Assembly (NCBI RefSeq): GCF_004197395.1
Contig: NZ_SELS01000018.1
Location: forward strand, 1 to 64,000
Origin: Paraburkholderia sp. UYCP14C
GTDB lineage: Bacteria; Pseudomonadota; Gammaproteobacteria; Burkholderiales; Burkholderiaceae
Reading direction: 5' to 3'
DNA: 64,000 nucleotides
The position numbers were made by a program, and so were the translations under genes. Below are positions 51,169 to 61,111 of the stretch, in pieces (position 1 is the first letter of the stretch; the number at the start of each line of letters is the position of its first letter). The notes beneath the pieces were generated by a model. That model searched no databases and had not been told where the DNA came from. It saw only the letters and a list, made by a program, of their open reading frames with translations.

Positions 51169-53274
51169 TTAGTGCGCGGCACCCGGCGCCATGCCGTTAT
51201 GCCGCAGCAGCGCATCGATATTCGGCTCGCGGCCTCGGAACGCCTTGAACGATTCCATCGCCGGACGGCTGCCGCCCACTTCGAGGATCTCACGTCGATA
51301 GCGCATGCCGGTCGACTGATCGAGCACGCTGCCCGCGGCTTGCGCGGCTTCCTCGAACGCCGCGTACGCGTCGGCCGACAGCACTTCCGCCCACTTGTAG
51401 CTGTAGTAGCCGGCCGCGTAACCGCCCGCGAAAATATGGCTGAACGTGTTCGGCCAACGCGAGAACGGCGCTTGCGGCACCACATGGAAGCGTTCGTTGA
51501 TTTCGCGCGCGAGATCGTTGGCGCTCTTCGAGCCGTTCGCGTCGAAGCCGGTATGCAGTTGCATGTCGAACATCGAGAACACGATCTGCCGCAGCGTGCC
51601 GAGGCCGCTCTGGAAGTTCTTCGCGGCCAGCATCTTGTCGAACAGTTCGCGCGGCAGCGGCTTCGCGGTATCGACGTGCGAGGTCATATCCGACAGCACG
51701 TCCCATTCCCAGCAGAAGTTCTCCATGAACTGCGACGGCAGTTCGACCGCATCCCATTCGACGCCGTTGATGCCCGACACGCCGAGCTCATCGACGCGCG
51801 TGAGCATGTGGTGCAAGCCGTGGCCGAACTCGTGGAACAGCGTGATCACTTCGTCGTGCGTGAAGCAGGCGGGCTTGCCGCCCACCGGTGCCGAGAAGTT
51901 GCAGGTCAGATACGCGACCGGCGTTTGCACCGCGCCATGCGCGAGCTTGTGGCGGCCGCGCGCGTCGTCCATCCAGGCGCCGCCGCGCTTGCCTTCGCGT
52001 GCATACAGGTCGAGATAGAACTGCGCGACGAGGCCGCCGTCCTGATTCTCGACGCGGAAGAAGCGCACGTCCGGATGCCAGACGGCCGCTTCGTCGCGGC
52101 GGATGCGCACGCCGAACAGCGTCTCGGTGACCTTGAACAGGCCCTTGAACACCGCGTCTTCCGGGAAGTACTGCTTCACTTCGTTTTCCGAGAACGAATA
52201 GCGCTTCTGACGCAGACGCTCGGCGGCGAACGTCATGTCCCACGGCTGCAGATCGGTCATGCCGAGTTCGTTCGCGGCAAATTCGCGCAGCTCTTGCCAG
52301 TCCTGCTCCGCATGCGGACGCGCGCGCGTGGCGAGGTCTTCGAGGAAGGCCATCACCTGCGCCGGCGATTCGGCCATCTTCGGTGCGAGCGACACTTCGG
52401 CGAAGTTGCCGTAGCCGAGCATCTGCGCTTCTTCGGCGCGCAGCTTCAGTTCGTCGGCGAGCACCTGGGTGTTGTCCCACTCCGTCTTGCCGTTGCCGTA
52501 TTGGGCGCCGAGCTCGGACGCGCGGGTCACGTACGCGCGATACATCGCTTCGCGCATCGAACGGTTTTCCGAGTACTGCATGACCGGGAAATACGACGGG
52601 AAGTGCAGCGTGAATTTGTAGCCGGTCTTGCCGTCGCGCTCGGCGGCTTCCTTGGCGGCCTCGATCACGTCTTCGGGCAGCCCTGCCAGTTGTGCCTCGT
52701 TGCCCGCCTCGACGAGGTACGCGTACGCGTTGGTCGCATCGAGCACGTGATCCGAGAACGCTTTCGACAGCGCCGCCTGGCGCTCCTGCAATTCGGCGAA
52801 ACGCGGCTTCTGGTCTTCGGGCAACTCGGCGCCCGACAGGCGGAAGTCACGCAGCGCGTTGCTGAGGATTTTCTTGCGCTCGCCGTTCAGCGACGCGAAT
52901 TCGTCGCTCGCGTTCAGTGCCTTGTACTTCTCGTAGAGCGCGAGATTCTGGCCGACGCTCGACCAGAACTCGGTCACGCGCGGCAGGTTGTCGCCGTACA
53001 CGGCGCGCAGCTCGGGCGTATCGGCGACGGCATTCAGATGGCCGATCACGCTCCACGCGCGCGACAGCGGCTCGGTGGCGCGCTCGACCGGTTCGACGAC
53101 GTCGGCCCACGATGCCGGCGTGACCGGCAGCGCGGCACGCTCGACGGCGGCAGCCGCATCGGCGAGCAGCACGTCGAGGGCGGGCGTCACGTGTTCAGGC
53201 CGGATGGAGCCAAAGCGCGGCAGATCGGAAAAATCGAGGAGCGGGTTGTCTTGAGGCGTGGCGGTAGTGGACAT
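51169..53274 (-). CDS. prlC: Oligopeptidase A (M3 family zinc peptidase)
   Basis: Predicted 701-residue cytosolic metallopeptidase that degrades short peptides and signal-peptide fragments. The zinc site is in TLFHEFGHGLHHMLT (HExxH, about residue 480), with the third ligand Glu in the downstream SQFMENFCWEWD. Length and the N-terminal PLLDFSDLPRFGSIRPEHV match PrlC/OpdA. The ATG has AGGAAG just upstream. In Burkholderiaceae this gene is typically near folD, as here, with 349 bp between them on the same strand. Confidence 0.95.
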   Translation of the reverse strand: MSTTATPQDNPLLDFSDLPRFGSIRPEHVTPALDVLLADAAAAVERAALPVTPASWADVVEPVERATEPLSRAWSVIGHLNAVADTPELRAVYGDNLPRVTEFWSSVGQNLALYEKYKALNASDEFASLNGERKKILSNALRDFRLSGAELPEDQKPRFAELQERQAALSKAFSDHVLDATNAYAYLVEAGNEAQLAGLPEDVIEAAKEAAERDGKTGYKFTLHFPSYFPVMQYSENRSMREAMYRAYVTRASELGAQYGNGKTEWDNTQVLADELKLRAEEAQMLGYGNFAEVSLAPKMAESPAQVMAFLEDLATRARPHAEQDWQELREFAANELGMTDLQPWDMTFAAERLRQKRYSFSENEVKQYFPEDAVFKGLFKVTETLFGVRIRRDEAAVWHPDVRFFRVENQDGGLVAQFYLDLYAREGKRGGAWMDDARGRHKLAHGAVQTPVAYLTCNFSAPVGGKPACFTHDEVITLFHEFGHGLHHMLTRVDELGVSGINGVEWDAVELPSQFMENFCWEWDVLSDMTSHVDTAKPLPRELFDKMLAAKNFQSGLGTLRQIVFSMFDMQLHTGFDANGSKSANDLAREINERFHVVPQAPFSRWPNTFSHIFAGGYAAGYYSYKWAEVLSADAYAAFEEAAQAAGSVLDQSTGMRYRREILEVGGSRPAMESFKAFRGREPNIDALLRHNGMAPGAAH

Positions 53275-53623
53275 AAGGCTTCCTGTCTGACGCGGGTGAA
53301 GGGGCCGGCGCGGCGGCGCTCGCGCGTGCGGTCTCGTGATGTGTTAGTCGACGATCGGCGCACGGCGCGCGGCGGCACCGGGTATGGACAGTATTGGGGC
53401 GGGGGGCGCCGATTCCAATCCGTCGGCTGACAAATTAACAGATGTTGCGGTGTGCCGGGCGCGTTGGGGCGGGACGTGGGCCGCGAATTCCGGCGGCGCG
53501 GTGATGAGGCGGTGGTTCGGTGGGAGAGGGGAGCGGAGGTCGGTCGGAGAGGGGCGGAGGGCAAGCGGACGATGGCAAGGCGCAGGAGTCGCCTCACTCC
53601 GCCTCACACTCGCCGCCCGGCCA
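53275..53623 (-). other. Intergenic region between folD and prlC
   Basis: 349 bp separating folD (upstream) from prlC on the minus strand. It is GC-rich with long G runs; one AT-rich spot (GACAAATTAACAG, 53430-53442) is the best place for the prlC promoter. I see no gene or RNA in it. Confidence 0.4.
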
Positions 53624-54487
53624 TCACGCCTTCGCTGCGTTCGCCTCGCGCTCGGCCGCTTCGATCGTGTTGACCAGCAGCATCGTGATCGTCATCGGGC
53701 CGACGCCGCCCGGCACCGGCGTGATATGGCCGGCCACTTCCTTGACACCCGCGAAGTCGACGTCGCCGCACAGCTTGCCGGCTTCGTCGCGATTCATGCC
53801 GACGTCGATCACCGTCGCGCCCGGCTTCACCATCTCCGCGGTCAGGATGTTGCGCAGGCCGGTCGCGGCGACCACGACGTCGGCGTTGCGTGTGTGCGCG
53901 GCTAGATCGCGCGTCTTGCTGTGGCAGATCGTGACGGTCGCGCCCGCTTCGAGCAGCAGCAGTGCCATCGGCTTGCCGACGATGTTCGAGCGGCCGATCA
54001 CCACCGCGTTCGCGCCCTTCAGATCGATGCCGTAGGCCTCGAACATCTTCATCACGCCATACGGCGTGCACGGACGGAACAGCGGCTGACCGGTCAACAG
54101 GGCGCCCGCGTTGGCAACGTGGAAACCGTCGACGTCCTTCTCGGGTGCGATCGCCTCGATCACCTTGTGGCTGTCGATGTGCTTCGGCAGCGGCAGTTGC
54201 ACGAGAATGCCGTGGACGGCCGGATCGCGGTTCAGCTCGTCGATGCGCGCGAGCAGGTCGGCTTCCGGCAGGTCGGCCGGATAGCGGTCGAACGACGAGC
54301 CGAGGCCGTTGTCGTGGCAGGCCTTCACCTTGTTGCGCACATACACTTCGCTGGCCGGATTGTCGCCGACCAGAATCACGGCGAGGCCCGGCTGATGGCC
54401 GCGAGCGGTCAGGGCGGCGGCGCGCGCGGCGACGTCGGCGCGCAGGGTCTTGGAGAGGGCGAGGCCGTCGATCAGTTTGGCAGTCAT
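53624..54487 (-). CDS. folD: Bifunctional methylenetetrahydrofolate dehydrogenase/cyclohydrolase
   Basis: Predicted 287-residue cytosolic enzyme of one-carbon metabolism. It oxidises methylene-THF with NADP and hydrolyses the product to formyl-THF. Signatures: [16 protein letters not shown] with the catalytic lysine, [31 protein letters not shown] for NADP, and [14 protein letters not shown] near the C terminus. Normal length. The ATG at 54487 begins the conserved N terminus; the frame extends far upstream without a site. Confidence 0.97.
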   Translation of the reverse strand: MTAKLIDGLALSKTLRADVAARAAALTARGHQPGLAVILVGDNPASEVYVRNKVKACHDNGLGSSFDRYPADLPEADLLARIDELNRDPAVHGILVQLPLPKHIDSHKVIEAIAPEKDVDGFHVANAGALLTGQPLFRPCTPYGVMKMFEAYGIDLKGANAVVIGRSNIVGKPMALLLLEAGATVTICHSKTRDLAAHTRNADVVVAATGLRNILTAEMVKPGATVIDVGMNRDEAGKLCGDVDFAGVKEVAGHITPVPGGVGPMTITMLLVNTIEAAEREANAAKA

Positions 54488-54749
54488 GGTCGGTCGAACG
54501 TTGGTCGAAGTTGGGATCGGGAAGCGGATCGGGGGCAGGCGCGTCGGCAGGGAGGGGCGAAGCGCTCGCGCGGAGGGGGCGCGCGACGGTGTGCTTCGGC
54601 CGATAGGCGGAGCCGGTCGCCCTGCGACAGGCGCGCTGCCCGTTCGGGCAAGGCGCCGCTGCAAAGTGCGACATTATACCGGCGCGCGGGAGCGCTTCCG
54701 CAGTGGATGTGAGCCAGCGGTCCGGATCGAGGCTCGCCTCGACGGTTGG

Positions 54750-55745
54750 CTACGGCTGGGTGGGGCGCCAGCTATCGTCCGGATCGAACGACCGGATCGC
54801 CGCGGCCGCGCGCGTGCTCTGCGCGCCGAGGTTCTTCTCGTACACCTGGCCGTCCTGATTGACGATGAAGCTCATCACGCCGGTCTTGCCGTAGTCCACC
54901 GGCGATGCGATCAGTGCGAAGCCGCCGCTGAGGAGGCCGGCGTCGAGGTAGTTCTTCGCGCCGCCCTGCGCATGCGAGCCCTGGCCGGTCAGGATCCTGT
55001 AGTGATAGCCGTAATAACCTTCCTGCACCGGGGTCTTCGGGGGCATCGCTGCGGCCAGCGGCCCGAGCGGGCTCTCGGCTTCGCCGGGGGCGGTCCGCCA
55101 GTACAGGCCGTCGTGCGTGCCCGCCGTGCTGACCAAGCGCTGCGCGTAGTGCTGCATGAGGTTGCGATAGTCGTTCTGCGCGTCGACGTACGCGAGCGAG
55201 GTCAGGATCGCCGCGCGTTCGTTGCGGCCGATGCGCCGCGTCAGCATTTCGCCCTGCGCGGCCGGCGGATCGAAACGCCAGCCGTGCGCGACCTCTACGA
55301 GCGGAATCGGCAGCGTCCAGCCGCTGTCGCCGACGGCAAGATGCGCGCTCGCGCGACCGTTGCCGCTCGCCGGATCCGCGACGATCTGGTGACCCTTCGC
55401 CCATGCGCCGAGGAACTGGTCGATGTCTTCCTGGCCGATCCCCTCGGCCGGGATGAAGCGGCGGAAATCGTTGCCGAGCACGTGCTTGAGTGCGGGCTCG
55501 TCGTTGCTCGCGAGCGCATCGACGAACGCATTGGCGGCCGCGTCCGCGCTCGGATAGACGGCCTGTGCGTGAACGAAGCCGGCGACGGCGAGCAGGATCG
55601 GCGCGGCGAGCAGTGCGCGCGCCGAGGGGCCGCCGGGACGCTCCATGTAGCGAAGCCAAACGCGCAAGCGGTCACGGCGACCGGACGCATCAGCCAAGGC
55701 CTGAACGCGGGCGCCCGTCGCGCCCTTTGCAAATAAGCGCTTCAT
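54750..55745 (-). CDS. DUF2950 family exported protein
   Basis: Predicted 331-residue protein. A hydrophobic segment at residues 43-62 ending in VHAQA looks like an export signal after an unusually long basic N terminus; a later start is therefore possible. The mature part shows the DUF2950 pattern: PSADAAANAFVDALASNDEPALKHVLG, NERAAILTSLAYVDAQNDY, YGYHYRILTGQG, and VMSFIVNQDGQVYEKNLG. The ATG has GGAGG eight bases upstream. It starts 29 bp after the DUF3300 gene, and these two families commonly occur together. Function is unknown; an envelope role is inferred. Confidence 0.85.
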   Translation of the reverse strand: MKRLFAKGATGARVQALADASGRRDRLRVWLRYMERPGGPSARALLAAPILLAVAGFVHAQAVYPSADAAANAFVDALASNDEPALKHVLGNDFRRFIPAEGIGQEDIDQFLGAWAKGHQIVADPASGNGRASAHLAVGDSGWTLPIPLVEVAHGWRFDPPAAQGEMLTRRIGRNERAAILTSLAYVDAQNDYRNLMQHYAQRLVSTAGTHDGLYWRTAPGEAESPLGPLAAAMPPKTPVQEGYYGYHYRILTGQGSHAQGGAKNYLDAGLLSGGFALIASPVDYGKTGVMSFIVNQDGQVYEKNLGAQSTRAAAAIRSFDPDDSWRPTQP

Positions 55746-55774
55746 CAGAGACTCCTCCTCGACGTTCGACGCGT

Positions 55775-57145
55775 TCAACGACGACGGCCACCGAAGTGAG
55801 GCTGGCCGCCACCGCCGCCACCGCCACCGCCGCCACCGCCGCCGCCGAACCCGCCACCCCCGCCACCGCCACCGCCATGGAACCCGCCGCCGTGCTGCAT
55901 GCCACCGCCGTTCGCTCCGGGGTTGCCGCCCCGAGAAGCTTGCATGCCGCCATTCGCGCCCATTTGTCCGCCCTGATGCTGCGCGTACGACTGGCGGCTC
56001 GCCTGGCCGCGCTGCATATCCTGGCGCGAGGCATTGCCGTCGCCGGCGCCGCGCAGCGCGTTGTCGCGATTGACGTTCTGCGCGCGATTCTGCAGATTCT
56101 GATTCTCGACGCCGCCCTGATGGATGCCTTGCACGCGCTGGCTCGCGCTGCCGCCGAGATTCTGCCCGGTGCGGTTCTGCAGTGTCTGCTGGGCCTGGGC
56201 GCGCTCCTGGTCGCGGCCGCGGTAGGCATCGCGCTGCGCGTTGAGGTTGGCGTTGTTCAGGTTGGCGTTGTTGACGTTGCGATTCAGGTTCGCGGTATTG
56301 ACGTTGGTATCGCGGTTCCAGTTCGTCGTGCCGCCGCTGGCGTTGATCCGGTTGTTCACGTTGATGTTGTTGTAGCGATTGACGTTGACGTTGACGTCGT
56401 GCGTATTCCAGTTGAAGCCGCCCCACAGCGAATTCGCGATCGCGACGCCGGTGCCGAACGCGAGCCCCGCGGCGAGGCCGCCCGCGAGCGCATAGCCCGG
56501 AGGCGGCGGCATATAAACGGGCGGATACGCCGGGTACGGCCATGTGCCGTAGACGACCGTCGGGTTGTAGGTCGGCACATACACCACTTGCGGATTGGCC
56601 GGCACGATCTGGATCGTGCTTTGCTCGACGATGACCTTCTGCTGCTCGGTCGTCTTCAGATTGCCGGCCGACTGCGCCTGCTTGCGCAGACGCTGCACCG
56701 AATCCATCACGTCGCTCGGCTGGGCGAGAAATGCGTTGCCCATTTGCGAGACCCAGTCGGGCTTCGAGGCCATCGTCGCGAGCACCTGCGGAAACGCGAC
56801 GAGCGACTGCACGCTCGGGTCCCATGGCTCGCTGGCCACCGCCTTGACGGCGGCGTCGCCTTGCTGGTTCGGATTCGACTTCGACCACGCGGCCGCGTCT
56901 TGCACCTGCTGCGGAAACGTCGTGGCCATCAGCACCTGCGCGAGCAGCGCGTCGGGGTAGAGCGCGATCGGTGCTGTCAGAGAATCGAGCTGCTGGTTCG
57001 AGACTTTCGCGGGGGCTTGCGCATGCGCGATGCTGGATGCGCCCAGCAGGCCGAGACTGGCGACGACGGGCGCGGCCGCCAGCGCGGCGCAGATCGGCCA
57101 CACTCGCAGCCACACTCGCGGGCGGTGCACTCCGGATCGTTTCAC
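55775..57145 (-). CDS. DUF3300 family exported protein with Asn-rich and Gly-rich tail
   Basis: Predicted 456-residue protein. The signal peptide ends in SIAHAQA. The DUF3300 domain (residues 45-210) has QLDSLTAPIALYPDALLAQVLMA, WDPSVQSLVAFPQVL and VVYVPTYNPTVVYG. A hydrophobic Gly/Ala segment (GYALAGGLAAGLAFGTGVAIA) follows. Then come an Asn-rich region of NVN and NLN repeats (residues 255-320), a Gln/Asn-rich part, and a final run of Gly with HFGGRRR at the end. The start is a GTG at 57145 with AGGAGG five bases upstream. It is first in an operon with the DUF2950 gene. Confidence 0.85.
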   Translation of the reverse strand: MKRSGVHRPRVWLRVWPICAALAAAPVVASLGLLGASSIAHAQAPAKVSNQQLDSLTAPIALYPDALLAQVLMATTFPQQVQDAAAWSKSNPNQQGDAAVKAVASEPWDPSVQSLVAFPQVLATMASKPDWVSQMGNAFLAQPSDVMDSVQRLRKQAQSAGNLKTTEQQKVIVEQSTIQIVPANPQVVYVPTYNPTVVYGTWPYPAYPPVYMPPPPGYALAGGLAAGLAFGTGVAIANSLWGGFNWNTHDVNVNVNRYNNINVNNRINASGGTTNWNRDTNVNTANLNRNVNNANLNNANLNAQRDAYRGRDQERAQAQQTLQNRTGQNLGGSASQRVQGIHQGGVENQNLQNRAQNVNRDNALRGAGDGNASRQDMQRGQASRQSYAQHQGGQMGANGGMQASRGGNPGANGGGMQHGGGFHGGGGGGGGGFGGGGGGGGGGGGGGQPHFGGRRR

Positions 57146-57754
57146 GATGACCTCCTCCCGGTTGGGTGACACTGGGGGTGACTCGCGAGGCGCCGACGCG
57201 CGCCACGTGCCGCCACGACGCGTCACGCAGGAATCAGGGAAAGCACAAGCGGTGAGACAGCCAGCGATACGGTTTGCGGCAAGACAAAAGCTGGTGGGGC
57301 TGGGGAGAAGCGCGCCGGCGCGACGGGGGTACTCGCAGCGAATGGGGCGATGGCGGCGGCATCCGGTCGATCACACCGGCCGGCTTCGCCCGACCACATC
57401 GGGCGCGCAGGATGCCGCACGTGATGCCCCTATCGGTCGCGCATCAGCGACCCCGTTATCGAGCTTTGTATAAGTTAGGAGGCGCGGACGCGCTTGTCAA
57501 ACCGCGTGGTCACGCGACGTTTGAAGCGCGCTGGCGAATGGCAATGCCTGGCGAATCGCGCGGGGCGACGATTGAGTGGAAGGGCGGAGTACGGTCGATG
57601 CGTTGGAGATGCGTGGGCAGCACCTCAGCGCCGGCTCACGAGCGACCCATAGGCCGAACCGCATGGCAGCGATCCGGCCGTCGCGGACTGGTCACGTTGA
57701 CGGCCCTTCGAACGAAGAGCCGCGTATGACGGCGCGTGCGGCTGCGTGCGGCTA
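57146..57754. promoter_or_regulatory. Leader and promoter region of the DUF3300-DUF2950 operon
   Basis: 609 bp without a supported gene. On the minus strand TTGACA (57500 to 57495), 17 bp, TAACTT (57477 to 57472) form a likely promoter. Transcription would start near 57464, giving a leader over 300 nt long. Open frames on either strand here lack ribosome binding sites. Confidence 0.5.
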
Positions 57755-58399
57755 TTACTGCGCCGTTTGCGGCTTGTTCGACAACGCGAGTCGCAGCAGG
57801 TCGGCGACCGTGTTGACGTTCAGCTTTTCCATGATGTTCGCGCGATGCGCTTCGACCGTCTTGATGCTGATGCCGAGGTCGTCGGCGATCTGCTTGTTCA
57901 GGCGGCCCGCGATGATCCGCTCGAGCACCTGATGCTCACGCGCGGTCAGCTTGCCGAGGCGCTCGGCCGCGGCGCGCTGCTGCTGCACGCTGGTGCTTTC
58001 GCTGCGCGCCTTGTCAAGCATGCGCTCGACGAGCTTGCGCAACTCGGCTTCGTCGAACGGCTTTTCGATGAAGTCCATCGCGCCTTTCTTCATCGTCGAC
58101 ACCGCCATCGGCACGTCGCCGTGACCCGTCACGAAGATGATCGGCAGCGACGCGTTGTCGGCGATCAGGCGCTCCTGCAACTCGAGCCCGCTCATGCCGG
58201 ACATCCGCACATCGAGGATCAGACACGCGATCTGGCCCGGATGCTGGTGCGGCTGCCATGCGTCGATGAACTGCTCGGCGCTCGAGAAGCACTGAACGCG
58301 GTAGCCGTTCGCCTCCAGCAGCCAGCGCAGCGAATCTCGCACGGCCTCGTCGTCGTCGACGACAAAGACGGTTTCCTGTGTGGTGACTGGGCTGTTCAT
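57755..58399 (-). CDS. FixJ-like two-component response regulator
   Basis: Predicted 214-residue regulator. Receiver domain residues 10-125 have VDDDEA, the phosphorylated Asp63 in LDVRMSGMSGLEL, VTGHGD and the KP of FIEKPFDEAEL. The LuxR-type helix-turn-helix is at residues 150-205 (LTAREHQVLERIIAGRLNKQIADDLGISIKTVEAHRANIMEKL). Its start overlaps the end of the sensor kinase gene by 4 bp, so the pair is co-translated. Targets are not known, but the divergent aceE promoter is close. Confidence 0.92.
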   Translation of the reverse strand: MNSPVTTQETVFVVDDDEAVRDSLRWLLEANGYRVQCFSSAEQFIDAWQPHQHPGQIACLILDVRMSGMSGLELQERLIADNASLPIIFVTGHGDVPMAVSTMKKGAMDFIEKPFDEAELRKLVERMLDKARSESTSVQQQRAAAERLGKLTAREHQVLERIIAGRLNKQIADDLGISIKTVEAHRANIMEKLNVNTVADLLRLALSNKPQTAQ

Positions 58400-60921
58400 A
58401 GCTCTCCCGTAACGGTTTGTGGTGTCGGCGCCTCGGACCCGCCGTTGCTCGGGCCGTCAGGCTCCCCAATAGGCAGACTGCAGTGGAACGTGGCGCCCGT
58501 GATGTGGCCGTCGGATTCGACGTTGTTGACCACCCACAGACGGCCGCGGTGCGATTCGATAATCGAACGGCAAATGTTCAGCCCCATGCCCATGCCATCG
58601 GACTTGGTGCTGTAAAACGGTTCGAACAGACGCTCGGCGGTCGCTTCGTCGACACCCGGCCCCTGATCGACGACGCTGATGCAAACGAACCCGCTCTCGA
58701 GCCGCACGACCACCCGGATCACCGGGTCGACCGCGTTCGGGCGCGCTTCGGCCATCGCCTCGGCGCCGTTCTTCAGCAGGTTCACCAGCACCTGCTCGAT
58801 CAGCACCGGGTCGACGAAAATCACCGGCAGCCGTGAGCGCAGATCGGTCACGATGCGAATGCGCCGCTTTCTCGTCTCGATTTCGGCGAGACCGACCGCG
58901 TCGGCGACGATGTCCGCGACCCGCGTGGCCTGACGCTTCGGCTCGCTGCGCTTCACGAACTCGCGGATGCGCTTGATGATCATGCCGGCGCGCACCGCCT
59001 GCTGCGCGGTCTTTTCGAGCACCGGTAGCAAGTTGTCAGGCGTCGTCCGACCGGATTTAACCAGTGCGACGGTTCCAGAGCAATAGTTATTGATCGCGGC
59101 GAGCGGCTGATTCAGTTCGTGCGCGAGCGACGAGGCCATTTCGCCCATCGTCATCAGGCGGCTCGTGAACTGCAGCTTCTCGTCCTGCTGGCGCGCCAGC
59201 TCCTGCGCGCGCTTGCGGGTCGTGATGTCGGTCGCGATCTGCATCTGCGCGAGATGGCCGTCGACCCACTGGATGTACTGGCGGCGCACCTCGAACCACT
59301 TCTGGATGCCGGGGATGTAGATTTCCTGCGCGTCGGCGGTGCTTTCGGTCAGCGCGGCGGCGGGCAGGCCGACGAAGGTGTCGACCATGTCGATCGAATC
59401 GGACGACGCCTGCGAGCTGTCGAAACCGCCGCCCGCGAGTTCGAGATGGCCGTCCGGGCGGATGCCGAACAGATGCCGGTAGTAGCGGTTCGCGAACAGC
59501 AGCTCGGCTTCGTCGGCGGCGAGCACCGAGACCGCCGCGTCGAGACTTTCGAGCACAGTCGTGAAGCGTTCGTGGGCGGCGGCGAGTTCTTCGCGCGCGC
59601 GCTTCGGCTCGGTGATGTCGGTCATCGACGACATCCAGCCGGTCTGGCGGCCCGAGCTGTCGATCAGCGGCGACACATACAGCCGCGCGTGGAACGTCGA
59701 GCTGTCCTTGCGCCGCACGCGCAGCTCGAAGCCGGACGAGGGCGCCTTGCCGCGCAGCGTCATGTCGAGCTGGCGCTGCATCTCGGGGTACGCGTCGCGC
59801 GGCCAGTAGGCGAACGGCGCGCTCTTGCCGACGAGGTCGCTTTCGTCCCAGCCGGTCATGCGGCAGAACGCCGGATTGACGTGCGTGATGCGGCCATGCA
59901 TGTCGAGCACGCGCATGCCGATCAGCACCGAGTTTTCCATCGCGCGGCGGAAAAACGCTTCGGCGTACAGCGCCTGCTGCGCCTCGAAGCGCTGGCGCGT
60001 GTGCTTCCACAGACTCCACAGGCTCCACAGCACGAAGCAGGAGAGGCCGGCCACCAGCCATACCAGCGTGTTGTTCGTGAAGTTGGTGATCTGTGGGAAC
60101 GCGTACACGCGCACCGAGATGCCCTGGCCCGGCGGGTCGAGCGGCAGGTCGTAAAACATGTCGCGCGGCAGGCGCGGGCGGGTCGACGTGGTGGTCAACT
60201 CGCGGTTGTTCACGTCGATGATCGAGATCTTGTATTTGGCCGACAGCTCGGGCGGGATGTCGCGCTTCAGAATGCCTTCCACCGAGAACACCGCGGCGAC
60301 CGTGCCGAGGAAATCGCGGTCGCGGAAGATCGGCGTTTGCAGCGTGATGAAGCCGTTGCCGAGATCGTCGTAGATGAGCGGCGAGTACACCTGGCGGCGT
60401 GTGTTGCGCGCCTCGGCGAAACCGGCCTTGACCGCTTCGTCCATCTGCGCGTCGTTCGGCCGCGCGAGCCGCTGGCCGAGCACCGGCGGCGCGGCATTGG
60501 GCCAGCGCGGCTGCTGCTGCCCCGTGTACCAGTTCATGTAGAGGATCTCAGGATGCCCCTGCATGATGTCCGTGGTAGTCACCTGGAACGAATGCTCGTC
60601 GGCATGGCCGGCGGCGAGGTCGCGCGCGAGCGCCTGAATCTGCTCCTGCGCGCCCGTCATCGACAGGCGGATCTGCTGCTGCGCCCACGCGACGTTGCGG
60701 TACAGCGTGTCTTCCTGCTGCTGCTGCTCGCGCCGGTTCAGACTCCACAGAATCAGGCTCATGACGACCAGGAATACCAGGATCGACAGCAGCGGCGTCA
60801 GCAAATAGGAATTGGACCACCAGGGTCCGTGGTGCCAGCGCGGGGACGGCGACGAATCCGCCGGCGAACCCGCGGTGCGCGCCGAGCGAGAGAAAAGCCG
60901 TTCGGTCAACATGCGTGGCAT
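58396..60921 (-). CDS. Membrane-bound PAS sensor histidine kinase
   Basis: Predicted 841-residue sensor. One membrane segment (about residues 38-60) and a second (about 278-302) enclose a sensor domain of roughly 215 residues facing the periplasm, which looks like a Cache-type fold. Two PAS domains follow (VLIGMRVLDMHGRITHVNPAFCRMTGW, and a second after residue 460). Then come the phosphorylated histidine in SLAHELNQPLAAINN (about residue 595) and the ATPase domain (DQGPGVDEATAERLFEPFYSTKSDGMGMGL). The kinase class is that of FixL/DctB-like sensors. The signal, perhaps a small organic acid, is unknown. Confidence 0.92.
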   Translation of the reverse strand: MPRMLTERLFSRSARTAGSPADSSPSPRWHHGPWWSNSYLLTPLLSILVFLVVMSLILWSLNRREQQQQEDTLYRNVAWAQQQIRLSMTGAQEQIQALARDLAAGHADEHSFQVTTTDIMQGHPEILYMNWYTGQQQPRWPNAAPPVLGQRLARPNDAQMDEAVKAGFAEARNTRRQVYSPLIYDDLGNGFITLQTPIFRDRDFLGTVAAVFSVEGILKRDIPPELSAKYKISIIDVNNRELTTTSTRPRLPRDMFYDLPLDPPGQGISVRVYAFPQITNFTNNTLVWLVAGLSCFVLWSLWSLWKHTRQRFEAQQALYAEAFFRRAMENSVLIGMRVLDMHGRITHVNPAFCRMTGWDESDLVGKSAPFAYWPRDAYPEMQRQLDMTLRGKAPSSGFELRVRRKDSSTFHARLYVSPLIDSSGRQTGWMSSMTDITEPKRAREELAAAHERFTTVLESLDAAVSVLAADEAELLFANRYYRHLFGIRPDGHLELAGGGFDSSQASSDSIDMVDTFVGLPAAALTESTADAQEIYIPGIQKWFEVRRQYIQWVDGHLAQMQIATDITTRKRAQELARQQDEKLQFTSRLMTMGEMASSLAHELNQPLAAINNYCSGTVALVKSGRTTPDNLLPVLEKTAQQAVRAGMIIKRIREFVKRSEPKRQATRVADIVADAVGLAEIETRKRRIRIVTDLRSRLPVIFVDPVLIEQVLVNLLKNGAEAMAEARPNAVDPVIRVVVRLESGFVCISVVDQGPGVDEATAERLFEPFYSTKSDGMGMGLNICRSIIESHRGRLWVVNNVESDGHITGATFHCSLPIGEPDGPSNGGSEAPTPQTVTGEL

Positions 60922-61046
60922 TGTAGCTCAGCACGTCCTCGACAAATGACGCAAAAAAGCGCGGAAAGTGTAGTTAATCGGCGCAAACTAGCCGACGGAT
61001 CAGTCGAACGGCAGTCAAACCAGGTTGCGTTGCAGCAATTTTCCGC

Positions 61047-61069
61047 ATTATGAGAATTGATCTCGTAAT
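61047..61069. promoter_or_regulatory. Strong dyad upstream of aceE, candidate operator
   Basis: ATTATGAGA (61047-61055) and TCTCGTAAT (61061-61069) are complementary in 8 of 9 positions around a 5-bp spacer. The dyad ends 12 bp before the proposed -35 element, the usual place for an activator site. Confidence 0.6.
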
Positions 61070-61081
61070 TTGAAAATTTGG

Positions 61082-61111
61082 TTGCGCTGACGTCGGGACC
61101 CTTATTACAAT
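61082..61111 (+). promoter_or_regulatory. Likely aceE promoter
   Basis: TTGCGC (61082-61087), 18 bp, TACAAT (61106-61111). Transcription would start near 61118, about 70 nt before the start codon. Confidence 0.5.

Noticed and set aside
53275-53623. Plus-strand frames across the folD-prlC gap as a gene
   Set aside because: Arg/Gly-rich translations without a ribosome binding site; they overlap folD in antisense.
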